A stretch of 64,000 bases of DNA from Nucisporomicrobium flavum (GCF_016464385.1 NZ_JADMLH010000016.1:1-64000), one strand, 5' to 3'; positions 50,050-58,898 are shown, counted from the stretch's first letter. Notes: generated from the sequence alone by a model not told the origin. Program-made: numbers and translations.

Positions 50050-51813
50050 ATGACGGCACCCGATGAGCGTTTTCCCCGCCCGCGCGCCCTCCGCGACCGG
50101 CTCTCCCGGCGTCCCCGGCTGGCCCCCAACGCCGGGCCCCAGCAGCCGCGGCTGCCCGAGTCGCGCAGCCCCGTCGAGGACGAGGCCTGGTTCACGTACC
50201 TCGCCGACGGCGACCGGATCGTCTGGTCCGACGGGCTCGCCTCGCTGCTCGGCCGCCCGCCCCGGGACACCCAGGTGAGCCGGCAGATCCTCGCCCGCCA
50301 CGTGCACCGCGACGACCACGCCAAGGCGCTCGGCTCGATCACCCGCGCCTGGACGGCCCGCGAGGCGGTGCGCACGACCGTACGGCTGATGCGTGCCGAC
50401 GGCGGCTGGTTCGACGTCGACTGCCGCCTCGAGCCGATCGCCGGCGACGACGGCGCGGTCAGCGGCATCCGCGGCGCCCTGCGCGACGTGTCGGCCCGCG
50501 AGCGCGCCCGCCGTGAGGTCGCCCGGCTCACCCGCCGCGGCGAGACCGTGCAGGCCTCGGTGATCGAGCCCGACCCGGCGACCGGCCTGCTCACCCGCGC
50601 CCGTTTCGCCGATGAGATCGACCGCGCCCAGCGCCGTGGCGGGGGAGCGCTCCTGGTGGTCCGCGTGGAACCGGACCGGGAGGACGGCGAGCGCTTCGAC
50701 CGGAACACTGATTTGTTGCACCGTGCTGCGCGCGTACTCGAAGGGATCGTCAGACCGGACGACCTCCTGGGCCGCGCCGGCCCGCACGAGATCGCCGTGC
50801 TCCTGCCCGGCGCCTCCTGGGTGATGGCCCGGCGGCAGGCCGACCTGTTCGTCGAAGCGCTGCGAACGCAGCCGTTCGTGCTGCCCGACGCCTGGGTGCA
50901 CGCCCGCGCCTGGGCCGGGCTCGTCCGGTTCCGGCCGGACGGCGAGGCCGGCAGCCACGACCTGCTGATCGACGCCGAGCAGGCCTGGCGCCAGGCCCGC
51001 GAGGCGGACCGTCCGGTGACCCTGGTCTCCGACCCGGTGCCGGCGCGGGCCCGGCAGGGCACCTACCGCAACCGGGTGGCCGACGCGCTCGGCACCGACC
51101 GGTTCACGCTGTTCGCGCAGCCCATCCTGGAACTGCAGACCAACCTGGTGCTGCGCCACGAGGTGCTGCTGCGGGTGCTCGACGAGACCGGCGGCCCGCA
51201 GTCGCCGATCCAGGTCCTGGACACCGCCGAGCGGCTCGACGCGATCTACGACATCGACCTGTGGGTGGTCGAGCGGGCGATGGAGGTCGCGGCCTCGCTG
51301 CCGGGTCACTTCTTCCAGATCAACCTCTCCGGGCGTACGGTCGGCGACCCGCGCCTGACCGGCGAGGTGGAGGCCCTGATCGACCGGTACGGCGTGAACC
51401 CCGAGCAGCTCACGTTCGAGATCACCGAGACGGCGCTGATCGGCAACCTCAGCGAGGCCCGCCACTTCGCCGACCGCATCCGTGATCTGGGCTGCCAGCT
51501 GGCGCTGGACGACTTCGGCTCCGGGTACGCGTCGTTCCGCTACCTCCGGCTGTTCCCCATCGACCTGGTCAAGATCGATGGGGAGTACGTGCGCAATCTG
51601 GTGCACAGCCCGGAGGACCAGGTGCTGGTGCGGGCGCTGGTGCAGGTGTGCCAGGCGTACGGGATCCACACGGTGGCCGAGTTCGTCCAGGACGAGCCGA
51701 CGCTGCGGATGTTGCGTGAGTTCGGGGTCGACTACGTGCAGGGCTACCTGATCGGGCGGCCCGAGCCGGTCGCGGCGCTCGGCCCGCCGGCGCAGCGCCT
51801 CCGCCCGTCCTGA
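50050..51813 (+). CDS. PAS-degenerate GGDEF-EAL protein
   Basis: A 587-aa cytosolic protein. It has a Pro/Arg-rich head, a PAS-like sensor (about 40-165, FTYLADGDRIVWSDGLASLLGR), a GGDEF fold whose motif has decayed to AGPHE (about 255), and an EAL domain (about 340-575) with EVL for EAL, NLSGRT, EITETAL, DDFGSGY and KIDGEYV. EGVE is replaced by EFVQ, so phosphodiesterase activity is plausible but not certain. ATG 50050 is used; an in-frame GTG at 50038, also near GGAGAGGGGAG, would add four residues. It probably senses a signal through PAS and lowers c-di-GMP. Confidence 0.88.
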   Translation: MTAPDERFPRPRALRDRLSRRPRLAPNAGPQQPRLPESRSPVEDEAWFTYLADGDRIVWSDGLASLLGRPPRDTQVSRQILARHVHRDDHAKALGSITRAWTAREAVRTTVRLMRADGGWFDVDCRLEPIAGDDGAVSGIRGALRDVSARERARREVARLTRRGETVQASVIEPDPATGLLTRARFADEIDRAQRRGGGALLVVRVEPDREDGERFDRNTDLLHRAARVLEGIVRPDDLLGRAGPHEIAVLLPGASWVMARRQADLFVEALRTQPFVLPDAWVHARAWAGLVRFRPDGEAGSHDLLIDAEQAWRQAREADRPVTLVSDPVPARARQGTYRNRVADALGTDRFTLFAQPILELQTNLVLRHEVLLRVLDETGGPQSPIQVLDTAERLDAIYDIDLWVVERAMEVAASLPGHFFQINLSGRTVGDPRLTGEVEALIDRYGVNPEQLTFEITETALIGNLSEARHFADRIRDLGCQLALDDFGSGYASFRYLRLFPIDLVKIDGEYVRNLVHSPEDQVLVRALVQVCQAYGIHTVAEFVQDEPTLRMLREFGVDYVQGYLIGRPEPVAALGPPAQRLRPS

Positions 51814-51874
51814 CCGATATGCGCTGCCGCGTCCCGGGTGATTGCCGGACGCCCGGCCGGGGTAACGGGGCAGC

Positions 51875-52264
51875 ATGGAGCACTACACGATCGCGACGAT
51901 CGCCGAGAAGAGTCCTGACTTCCGCCGGGTGCTGTGGACGGGCAAGCACACCCAGCTTGTGATCATGACGATCCCGCCGGGCGGCGAGATCGGCGAGGAG
52001 GTCCACGAGGTGGACCAGATCCTGACGTTCGTGAGCGGCACCGGCGAGGCCAAGGTGAGCGGCCAGACCCGCAAGGTGAACCAGGGCGACCTGGTCGTCG
52101 TGCCGGCCGGCCACAAGCACAACTTCGTCAACGAGGGCCCGAACCCGCTGGTGCTGTACACGGTCTACGGCCCGCCGGAGCATGCCGAGGGCGCGGTGCA
52201 CAAGACCAAGGAAGAGGCCGACAAGCTCGAAGAGGCCGGCAAGGACGAGCCGCCGCAGTCCTGA
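51875..52264 (+). CDS. Cupin-domain protein
   Basis: A 129-aa cupin: motif 1 GEEVHEVDQILTFVSGTGEAKV and motif 2 GDLVVVPAGHKHNFVN, with His, Asp-Gln and His ligands. The C-terminal 25 residues are Lys/Glu-rich and probably disordered. This sub-type is common in bacteria as a small sugar- or metal-binding protein. It stands alone 61 nt after the EAL gene on the same strand. Specific function unknown. Confidence 0.88.
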   Translation: MEHYTIATIAEKSPDFRRVLWTGKHTQLVIMTIPPGGEIGEEVHEVDQILTFVSGTGEAKVSGQTRKVNQGDLVVVPAGHKHNFVNEGPNPLVLYTVYGPPEHAEGAVHKTKEEADKLEEAGKDEPPQS

Positions 52265-52680
52265 GCTTGGGCGCTCCCCGGCCCGGCGGATGCGCCGTCC
52301 TGGTACGTCGGCCCGAACGGCTCGGCGCTGGTCGTTGTCCGGACGGCACAGCGCCGGGACCGGCCGAGGCCCCCCAGCCAGCCGGTCCCGACGCCGCGCC
52401 CGGGGTGGAAAGTCCGAGCGGAACCATACTCTTGAGGCTTCAAGGAAGTCGATCGGACGTGCCCGATCGTTCGATTCCCGTTACCCGAAGGGGGCGTGCG
52501 TTCGTGCAGGTCGTGGGCCCTGTGGTCGCCCCGGACGCATTCCGAATCGGACGGACGCCTCCGTACTCACCGCGACAGGGCGCCGTCGTCGGGTTAGGAA
52601 CCCTCGTCAGCGGGGGTGTCGCCCGCGCGGTCGGCCACCCGGGCGCTGAGCGGTCCCGGACAGGTCATTAACCTCAGGCC
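52265..52680. other. 416-bp gap before marR, no gene seen
   Basis: Open frames here give low-complexity Arg/Pro/Gly translations. One small inverted repeat stands out: CTTGA (52431-52435), GGCT, TCAAG (52440-52444), preceded by CATACT. The rest near 52540-52640 looks like ordinary GC-rich spacer. Confidence 0.5.
52431..52444. promoter_or_regulatory. Small inverted repeat, possible regulator site
   Basis: CTTGA-GGCT-TCAAG, about 237 bp before the marR start, in a locally AT-richer patch. MarR proteins bind short palindromes of this size, but the distance is large. Confidence 0.25.
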
Positions 52681-53142
52681 ATGGACGAGCCGAGGTGGTT
52701 GACGGAGGAACAGCAGCAGACCTGGCGCCGCTTCATCGAGGTGCTCGTCAAGCTGCCGGCCGGGCTCGAGGGCCAGCTGCAACGGGACGCGGGCGTCACC
52801 CACATGGGATACCTCGTCCTCGCGACCCTCTCCGAGCGTCCGGACCGGCGCCTGCCGATGAGCCGCCTCGCGAAGAAGGCCAGCGCTTCCCTGTCCCGCC
52901 TCTCCCACGTGGTGGCCCGCCTCGAATCCCAGGGCTGGGTACGCCGCGAACGCGACCCCGAGGACGGCCGGGTCCAGATCGCCGTGCTGACCGACGCCGG
53001 CTACAGCAAGATCGTCGAGACGGCACCGGGGCATGCGGACATGGTCCAGCAGCTCGTCTTCGACCGGCTGACTCCCGCCCAGGTACGCCAGCTCGCCAAG
53101 CTCTGCGACGCGCTCCTGGAAAACCCCGCCGACCAGCCCTGA
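52681..53142 (+). CDS. MarR-family transcriptional regulator
   Basis: A 153-aa MarR protein. Helices 1-2 (WRRFIEVLVKLPAGLEGQLQRDAGVTH), the winged helix MSRLAKKASASLSRLSHVVARLESQGWVRR with wing RDPEDGRVQIAVLT, and the dimerisation helices at the C-terminus are standard. No Cys is present, so ligand binding, not oxidation, is the likely trigger. No neighbouring transporter or enzyme gene shares its direction; the preceding 416-bp gap may hold its operator. The target is unknown. Confidence 0.92.
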   Translation: MDEPRWLTEEQQQTWRRFIEVLVKLPAGLEGQLQRDAGVTHMGYLVLATLSERPDRRLPMSRLAKKASASLSRLSHVVARLESQGWVRRERDPEDGRVQIAVLTDAGYSKIVETAPGHADMVQQLVFDRLTPAQVRQLAKLCDALLENPADQP

Positions 53143-53195
53143 CCCATCCGCGCGACCAGCGCCGACCCACCCGCGCGACCAGCCCTGACCTGTGC

Positions 53196-53218
53196 GCGGG
53201 CCGGCCTGACCGGCCCGC
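53196..53218. terminator. Bidirectional hairpin between marR and the TPM gene
   Basis: Perfect 9-bp arms GCGGGCCGG (53196-53204) and CCGGCCCGC (53210-53218) around CCTGA. It is preceded by an imperfect 23-bp direct repeat containing CCGCGCGACCAGC (53148-53186). The flanking genes converge. Confidence 0.7.
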
Positions 53219-53242
53219 GAGGTCCCTCCGAGAGCCCTCGGA

Positions 53243-55567
53243 TCAGAAGCGGCCGCCGCCGCCCGTGCGCCGTCCCCGGCTCGCGCTGCCCCCGAAGCCG
53301 CTGCCGGACCAGCCGCCCCTGCCGCCGAATCCGCCGCCGGACCACCCGCCGCGCGACCGCCCGCCACCGGCCAGGATCCCGCCGAGCACCGCCCCCGCGA
53401 ACGCTCCCGGGTCGAAACCGGCGGGCCCGTAGCCGCCCGATCCGTAGCCACCCGAGCCGTACCCGCCCGAGCCGTAACCGCCCCAGCTCTGGACGTCCGC
53501 GTGTGCCGCCTGGCTGGCCGCGGCCGCGTGCTGCTGGGCCTGCTGTGCTTCGGCGACGGCCGTGGCCGGGTCCGAATGGGCGAGGCTCTCCGCGAGGGCG
53601 AGGTGCCGCTGTGCCGCGCTCAGCGCCGCCCGTGCGTCCGCGTCGATGACACCCCGGCGGGTGCTGATGAAGTCGGTCGCCGCGGCGACCTCGGCCCGGG
53701 CGACCGGGAGCGCCTGGGCCAGCACGCTACGCGCCCGCGCGGCGCGTTCGGCGGCGTCACGGGCCTCGGCGAGCGCCCGGTCGAGGGCCGTGTCGGCGGC
53801 CTGCAGGACGGCCACGGTCGCGATCGGGTCGGGCTTGGCGGCGGTCAGCCGGGTGCGGGCCTCGGCGACGGCCTGCTCCGCCCCGGCCACCGCCGCACCA
53901 AGACCAGCCGCCCCACCAGGACCAGCCGCCCCACCAGGACCAGCCGCCGCACTAGGACCAGCCGCCGCAGCAGGACCAGCCGCCGCACCAGGACCGGCCG
54001 GGCCGCCGCCGCCCGCCGCCCCGCCGGGACCGGCCGAACCATCGGTGTCCCGGCCGGTGAGCCCGCCGCCACCCGAGGCGATCGCCGCCCGGCCCGCGGC
54101 GATCTCCACCTCCAGCTCGGCGATCAGCGCGTCGGCGGCGCTGCGGGCCGCGACGAGGTCGGTCGCCGCCCGGTGGACCGCCGCGACGAGCTGCTCGGCC
54201 TGTCCGACCGCCTGCTCCGCCGCCCGGACGGCAAGGGCCGCCTCGGCCCGCGCACCACCCGGCACCTCGCTCCCAGCGGCCGGCCCGCCCCCAGCCGGCA
54301 CCCCGCTCCCCGCGGCCGACCCGCCAGCGGCCGACCCGCCAGCGGCCGACCCGCCAGCGGCCGGCCCTCCAGCGGCCGGCCCGCCGGGTCCGACGGCCAC
54401 ACCCGGGCCGCCACCGGATCCGTCGTCCGTGGCGGTCCCGGCTCCCGAAGCCGCAGCGGACGCCAGCGCAGCCCGCGCCCGTCCGAGTGCGTCCGCGACG
54501 AACTGCAGCCGTTCCCGCGCCTGGTCCACGTTGCCCGAGATGCCGGTCACCGTCTGGCCTTCGTACCGGTCAAGGAGCTGTTGCCGGACCGCCGCGGCCT
54601 CCGGCAGGGTGGCCTCGGCCGCGAGCCGGCGCTGGTCGATCTGCGCCGCGACCTCGGCCGCGCGGCCCTCCAAGTCGCGGAGCCGGTCGAACGCCTCGGA
54701 CTCGGCGTCGAGCCGTTCGTCGGCGGCCCGGCAGCGCGCGATGATCTCCGCGAGGGTGCGGCGGCGGGTCTCCTCGTCGGGTGCCGGCTCCTCCTCGAGG
54801 GTCATCCGGAGCCGGAACGCCTCCGCCACGTCCTGGCGGGACGCCTCCAGCGCCGCGCGGAAGCGGGCCGTCTCGGCCTCGCCGTACTGCGCCGTGGCCA
54901 GTCCCAGCTCGCTCTCGCTGGCGCGCAGGTCGTCGTCGAGCTCGATGAGGAGCGCGTTGGCCTGGGCGGTCAGGTCCGCCGTCGGCGGCCCCTCCGGCTG
55001 AGCGGGTGCCGCCGGGCGGGTGCGCCGCCGGCGCAGGAGGACCCAGAGGAGGCCGCCGGCGATGACCACCGCGAGGATGACGAAAATCCACACGTACGAG
55101 GCTGAGCTGCCGCCCGCCGCCTTCTCGTAGCCGGCCGCTGCGGCCACCACGGCACCCGCCCAGTCGTTGCGGCTCAAAGCGGGCTCGATGTCGTTCTGCT
55201 CGACCCTGCGCAGCTCGGCGTCGGAGAGCCGCGTGTCCTGCGGCGGCGACGTCCAGTACGCCCGGTCGCCGGTGGCCACGGCCAGCAGCGCGTCACGGTC
55301 GCCGAGGTCGCTCAGGCGCGCCGTCTGCTCCGTCCACTGCTGGGCCGGGGTGCCGTCGAACGAGTCGACGTACACGACGAAGAGCTGGATGCCCGTCTTC
55401 TGCTGCAACGAGCTCAGGGCCGCGTCCACCCGCGCGCGGTCGCCGCCGAGCGCGCCGGCCCGGTCGGTGACCTGGGTGGCCAGGCGCGATGGCGGATCCG
55501 CCCTGGCCGGGGCGGGTACGAGCAGCAGGGCCAGGGTGATCAGCAGGATCCGGCGGGCGAACGTCAC
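53243..55567 (-). CDS. TPM-domain membrane protein with Gly/Ala-rich extension
   Basis: A 774-aa protein. Signal peptide 1-23 (ends APARAD); extracytoplasmic TPM domain (about 30-150; VTDRAGALGG, LFVVYVDSFDGTPAQQW); TM helix about 162-180 (WIFVILAVVIAGGLLWVLL); then a long cytosolic part: a helical Ala/Glu/Arg-rich region, two Gly/Ala/Pro repeat tracts, further helices, and a C-terminal Gly/Ser/Tyr/Arg-rich tail with GYGSG and GGWSG units. TPM proteins act in photosystem repair, phosphatase or membrane quality control; in actinobacteria they form a poorly studied group. Start GTG 55567, chosen for the signal peptide. Confidence 0.85.
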   Translation of the reverse strand: MTFARRILLITLALLLVPAPARADPPSRLATQVTDRAGALGGDRARVDAALSSLQQKTGIQLFVVYVDSFDGTPAQQWTEQTARLSDLGDRDALLAVATGDRAYWTSPPQDTRLSDAELRRVEQNDIEPALSRNDWAGAVVAAAAGYEKAAGGSSASYVWIFVILAVVIAGGLLWVLLRRRRTRPAAPAQPEGPPTADLTAQANALLIELDDDLRASESELGLATAQYGEAETARFRAALEASRQDVAEAFRLRMTLEEEPAPDEETRRRTLAEIIARCRAADERLDAESEAFDRLRDLEGRAAEVAAQIDQRRLAAEATLPEAAAVRQQLLDRYEGQTVTGISGNVDQARERLQFVADALGRARAALASAAASGAGTATDDGSGGGPGVAVGPGGPAAGGPAAGGSAAGGSAAGGSAAGSGVPAGGGPAAGSEVPGGARAEAALAVRAAEQAVGQAEQLVAAVHRAATDLVAARSAADALIAELEVEIAAGRAAIASGGGGLTGRDTDGSAGPGGAAGGGGPAGPGAAAGPAAAAGPSAAAGPGGAAGPGGAAGLGAAVAGAEQAVAEARTRLTAAKPDPIATVAVLQAADTALDRALAEARDAAERAARARSVLAQALPVARAEVAAATDFISTRRGVIDADARAALSAAQRHLALAESLAHSDPATAVAEAQQAQQHAAAASQAAHADVQSWGGYGSGGYGSGGYGSGGYGPAGFDPGAFAGAVLGGILAGGGRSRGGWSGGGFGGRGGWSGSGFGGSASRGRRTGGGGRF
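53431..53475. repeat. 15-bp tandem repeat coding for GYGSG
   Basis: Three 15-bp units (53431-53445, 53446-53460, 53461-53475) with small differences encode repeated Gly-Tyr-Gly-Ser-Gly in the C-terminal tail of the TPM protein. A fourth diverged unit follows. Confidence 0.8.
53895..54002. repeat. 18-bp tandem repeat coding for AAGPxG
   Basis: Six 18-bp units with consensus CCACCAGGACCAGCCGCC run from 53895 to 54002. The two central units are identical and the others differ at one to four positions. They encode a six-residue Ala-Ala-Gly-Pro-rich repeat in the TPM protein. Such tracts change length by slippage. Confidence 0.9.
54318..54377. repeat. 15-bp tandem repeat coding for AAGGS/AAGGP
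   Basis: Four 15-bp units of GACCCGCCAGCGGCC type (three identical, one with two changes) encode Ala-Ala-Gly-Gly-Ser repeats in the first low-complexity tract of the TPM protein. Confidence 0.9.
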
Positions 55568-55632
55568 CCGCTCACCGTAGATCCTGGGACCGACACTTCG
55601 CGCTGCCGGGCGCAGGTGGCAAGGTGGTCATC

Positions 55633-56718
55633 ATGAGCCAGCGAGTCAACGGAGTCATCGCCCGGGCCAAGGGTGCACCCGTCGAGGTCACCACCGTCGT
55701 CGTGCCGGATCCCGGCCCCGGCGAGGCGGTCGTCAGGATCCAGGCGTGCGGGGTGTGCCACACCGACCTGCACTACCGCGAGGGCGGCATCAACGACGAC
55801 TTCCCGTTCCTGCTGGGTCATGAGGCGGCGGGGATCGTGGAGACGGTCGGCGAGGGGGTCACCGACGTCGCGCCGGGCGACTTCGTCGTGCTGAACTGGC
55901 GGGCCGTGTGCGGCCAGTGCCGCGCCTGCCGCAAGGGCAAGCCGTGGTACTGCTTCAACACCCACAACGCGGCCCAGAAGATGACGCTGGAGGACGGCAC
56001 CGAGCTGTCGCCCGCGCTGGGCATCGGCGCGTTCGTCGAGAAGACGCTGGTGCACGCCGGGCAATGCACGAAGGTGGACCCGGCCGCCCGGCCCGCCGCG
56101 GTCGGCCTGCTCGGCTGCGGGGTCATGGCCGGCATCGGCGCGGCCATCAACACCGGCGGCGTGACCCGCGGTGACTCGGTCGCCGTGATCGGCTGCGGCG
56201 GGGTCGGCGACGGTGCCGTGGTCGGCGCCGCGCTGGCCGGCGCCTCCCGGATCATCGCGATCGACACGGACGACCAGAAACTCGAGTGGGCCCGCAAGTT
56301 CGGTGCCACCCACACGATCAACGCGCGTGGCACGGACGTCGTGGCCGCGGTCCAGGCGCTCACCGACGGCAACGGCGCGGACGTCGTCGTGGAGGCCGTC
56401 GGCCGCCCGGAGACGTACAAGCAGGCGTTCTACGCGCGTGACCTGGCCGGCACGGTGGTGCTGGTCGGCGTGCCGACGCCGGAGATGACGATCGAGCTGC
56501 CGCTGCTGGACGTCTTCGGCCGCGGCGGTGCGCTCAAGAGCAGCTGGTACGGCGACTGCCTGCCGAGCCGTGACTTCCCGATGCTCACCGACCTCTACCT
56601 GCAGGGCCGGCTCGACCTCGACGCGTTCGTGACCGAGGAGATCCGGCTCGACCAGGTCGAGGAGGCGTTCGGGAAGATGCACACCGGCGGCGTGCTGCGT
56701 TCGGTGGTGCTGTTCTGA
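55633..56718 (+). CDS. mscR: S-(hydroxymethyl)mycothiol dehydrogenase
   Basis: A 361-aa zinc-dependent class III-like alcohol dehydrogenase that oxidises the formaldehyde-mycothiol adduct with NAD. Catalytic zinc: Cys in ACGVCHTDLHYREGG, and His-Glu in LLGHEAAG. Structural zinc: CGQCRACRKGKPWYC. NAD motif GCGGVGDGAV and Asp after strand 2 (IAIDTDD) give NAD specificity. The WYCFNTHNAAQKM segment is characteristic of the mycothiol enzyme. ATG 55633 with AAGGTGG upstream. Translation is coupled to the MBL-fold gene (TGATG). Actinomycete mycothiol physiology supports the assignment. Confidence 0.94.
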   Translation: MSQRVNGVIARAKGAPVEVTTVVVPDPGPGEAVVRIQACGVCHTDLHYREGGINDDFPFLLGHEAAGIVETVGEGVTDVAPGDFVVLNWRAVCGQCRACRKGKPWYCFNTHNAAQKMTLEDGTELSPALGIGAFVEKTLVHAGQCTKVDPAARPAAVGLLGCGVMAGIGAAINTGGVTRGDSVAVIGCGGVGDGAVVGAALAGASRIIAIDTDDQKLEWARKFGATHTINARGTDVVAAVQALTDGNGADVVVEAVGRPETYKQAFYARDLAGTVVLVGVPTPEMTIELPLLDVFGRGGALKSSWYGDCLPSRDFPMLTDLYLQGRLDLDAFVTEEIRLDQVEEAFGKMHTGGVLRSVVLF

Positions 56719-57323
56719 TGGGCGTACGCGTCGATCACGCGGTCACCAGCGGCACCTTCTCGCTCGACGGGGAGACGTTCGACGTCGACAACAACGTGTG
56801 GGTGGTCGGCGACGACAGCGAATGTGTGGTGATCGACGCGCCGCACTCCGTACCCGCGATCCTCGAGGTGGTGGACGGCCGGAAGGTCGTCGCGATCGTC
56901 CTCACCCACGCGCATGACGATCATGTACGTGTCGCCCCGGAGCTCGCGGAACGCACGGCTGCGCCGCTGCTGCTGCACCCGGCGGAGGACGTGCTGTGGA
57001 AGCTGACGCATCCCGGCGTGCCGATGCCCGCGCCGCTCGCCGACGGCCAGGAGATCACGGTGGCCGGCACGACGCTGCGCGTGCTGCACACGCCGGGCCA
57101 CAGCCCGGGTGCCGTCTGCCTGTACGCGCCGGAGCTGGGCTGCGTCTTCACCGGCGACACGCTGTTCCAGGGCGGTCCGGGGGCGACCGGCCGCTCCCAC
57201 AGTGACCGCCCGACGATCGAACGGTCGATCCGGGAACGGCTGCTCACCCTGCCCGGCGGGACGGTCGTGCACACCGGCCACGGCTCCGACACCACCGTCG
57301 ACGCGGAGGCGGAAAACCTCTAG
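56718..57323 (+). CDS. Metallo-beta-lactamase-fold hydrolase partner of MscR
   Basis: A 201-aa MBL-fold protein with two metal sites: LTHAHDDH (THxHxDH type), the HTPGHSPG His and the GDTLF Asp, then VHTGHGSDT with the last His. It resembles glyoxalase II-like thiolesterases. Its ATG overlaps the mscR stop (TGATG). In actinobacteria this gene commonly follows mscR, and hydrolysis of the S-formylmycothiol product to formate and mycothiol is a sensible role, by family and context only. Its stop overlaps the stop of the convergent GH63 gene by 4 nt. Confidence 0.9.
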   Translation: MGVRVDHAVTSGTFSLDGETFDVDNNVWVVGDDSECVVIDAPHSVPAILEVVDGRKVVAIVLTHAHDDHVRVAPELAERTAAPLLLHPAEDVLWKLTHPGVPMPAPLADGQEITVAGTTLRVLHTPGHSPGAVCLYAPELGCVFTGDTLFQGGPGATGRSHSDRPTIERSIRERLLTLPGGTVVHTGHGSDTTVDAEAENL

Positions 57324-58708
57324 GCCGCGTGGGCGTAGGCGGGCACCGAGCGGTCCGCGAGCAGGTCGAGCGTGAGCGCTGCGGTCCAGCTGAAGGCCGG
57401 CGCGCCGATGCCCTCGCCGGTGACCGGGTGGAAGTATTCGTAGTGCCCGGAGCCGTGGACCAGCCGCAGCATCGCCAGGCGCAGGTCCTCGGCGTCGTCC
57501 CGGTAGCCGTGCACCAGCATGCCGCGGCGCAGCAGCCAGTTCATGTTGATCCAGATCGGCCCGCGCCAGTAGCGCAGCGGGTCGAAGCCGGGCGCGGTCC
57601 GGTCGTAGCTCGGCACCGGCAGGCCGGTGTCCCGGGGCAGGCCGAAGCGCGGGGACGCGGCCTCCGCCATGACGGCGGCGGCCCGGTCCGCCGGCAGGTC
57701 CGGCAACATCAGCGGCAGCAGGCCGTTGATGCACCGGGCAGGGCTCAATTCACGGGTACGCACGTCGCGCGCGCGGAAAGTCGCCGTGGTCTCGTCGTAC
57801 AGGCGCCGGGAGATCGCCTCGGTGATCTCCCGCGCCCGCCGCCGGTGCGTGCCGGCGTCGGCGCCGACCACCCCGGCGATGTGCGCGAGGGCCAGTTCCG
57901 CGGCGGCCAGGATCGAGTTGAAGGCCGGACACTCCACGACGAACGCGTGCCGGTGGGCGAGGTCGGTGTCGGCGTACCCGCCGTCGCGGTAGTCGAGGAC
58001 CAGGCCGAGGTAGCGGGCGTAGTCGAGGTCGGTGGGGCGATGCGCGGCGTCGGCCACCTCAAGGTCGCGGCGGTGGAAGCGCCGTAGCAGCCCCAGGTCG
58101 GCCGGTACGGCGGCCAGCGTCGCGTCCCACGACGGGCTGTTGTCGAGCCCGGACTCCCACGGGTGCACGATGCTGGCCAGCCCGTCCCCGCCCGCGTCGC
58201 GTCGCCCGCTCAGATAGTCCTGCTGGGCGACGAGCCGCGGATACAGCCACGCGAGCTGCTCCCCGGCCTCCCGAGCGCACACCGCGCCGTGCGACACGGC
58301 CCGGCGGTAGATCTCCCACGCGGCGATGGCGTGCAGCGGCGGCTGGGTCAGCCCGGTGCTGCCGCGGGCCGGCCGCCCGGCGTACGCGGGCACGTCCCAG
58401 AACGCCGGCCCGGGGAAGTACGCGCCCTCGGGGGTACGCGGGTCGAAGACGATGTGCGGCACCCGGCCGTCCGGCCACTGCGCGTCGAAGAGGCTGCGAA
58501 GGTCCCGCCAGGCGCGCGTCGGATTCACGTAGGCGAGCCCGATGGCGATGAACGCGGCGTCCCAGCTCCACTGGTGGGGGTAGAGCCGGCGGGACGGCAC
58601 CATGTGGTCGCGGGACCAATTGCTGTCCAGGACAGCAGCGGCGGAATTCCAGAGATCAGCAGACATGTCCGGGGTCACAGCGCATTCCGGGGACAGGGAA
58701 CGGAGCAT
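57320..58708 (-). CDS. GH63-like glycoside hydrolase (glucosylglycerate/mannosylglycerate hydrolase type)
   Basis: A 462-aa (alpha/alpha)6-barrel hydrolase. YPHQWSWDAAFIAIGLA with the catalytic-site Trp-Asp, WDVPAYAG, IVHPWESGLDNSPSWD, the YWRGPIWINMNWLL segment and YEYFHPVTGEGIGAPAFSWTAAL near the C-terminus are shared with GH63 enzymes acting on glucosyl- or mannosylglycerate. No signal peptide, so it is cytosolic and may recycle compatible solutes. ATG 58708 is chosen; ATG 58666 would also keep all motifs. The 190-bp upstream gap to the LPXTG gene, divergent, is AT-richer. Confidence 0.8.
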   Translation of the reverse strand: MLRSLSPECAVTPDMSADLWNSAAAVLDSNWSRDHMVPSRRLYPHQWSWDAAFIAIGLAYVNPTRAWRDLRSLFDAQWPDGRVPHIVFDPRTPEGAYFPGPAFWDVPAYAGRPARGSTGLTQPPLHAIAAWEIYRRAVSHGAVCAREAGEQLAWLYPRLVAQQDYLSGRRDAGGDGLASIVHPWESGLDNSPSWDATLAAVPADLGLLRRFHRRDLEVADAAHRPTDLDYARYLGLVLDYRDGGYADTDLAHRHAFVVECPAFNSILAAAELALAHIAGVVGADAGTHRRRAREITEAISRRLYDETTATFRARDVRTRELSPARCINGLLPLMLPDLPADRAAAVMAEAASPRFGLPRDTGLPVPSYDRTAPGFDPLRYWRGPIWINMNWLLRRGMLVHGYRDDAEDLRLAMLRLVHGSGHYEYFHPVTGEGIGAPAFSWTAALTLDLLADRSVPAYAHAA

Positions 58709-58898
58709 CTGCACTCTGACCTTTCCGCTGCGGGGACGGGCAAACCTCCTGATCGGGCGGCCCGGGCCGACCTGAAGCACTATCGCCGCATTGGTCCGAC
58801 GAATCGCTTCCTCCACAGGCAGGAAGAACGGGGTCGATAACGATCTTTTCGCGGGTTTACAGTGCGGCCCTGCTTCATCACGGGGGAAGGACCAGTTC

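Noticed and set aside
51934..52671. Plus-strand frame across the cupin and following gap
   Set aside because: It is out of phase with a clear cupin and low-complexity after it.
53895..54002. Regular repeats that could suggest a CRISPR array
   Set aside because: Units are 18 bp without spacers and lie in frame inside the TPM gene.
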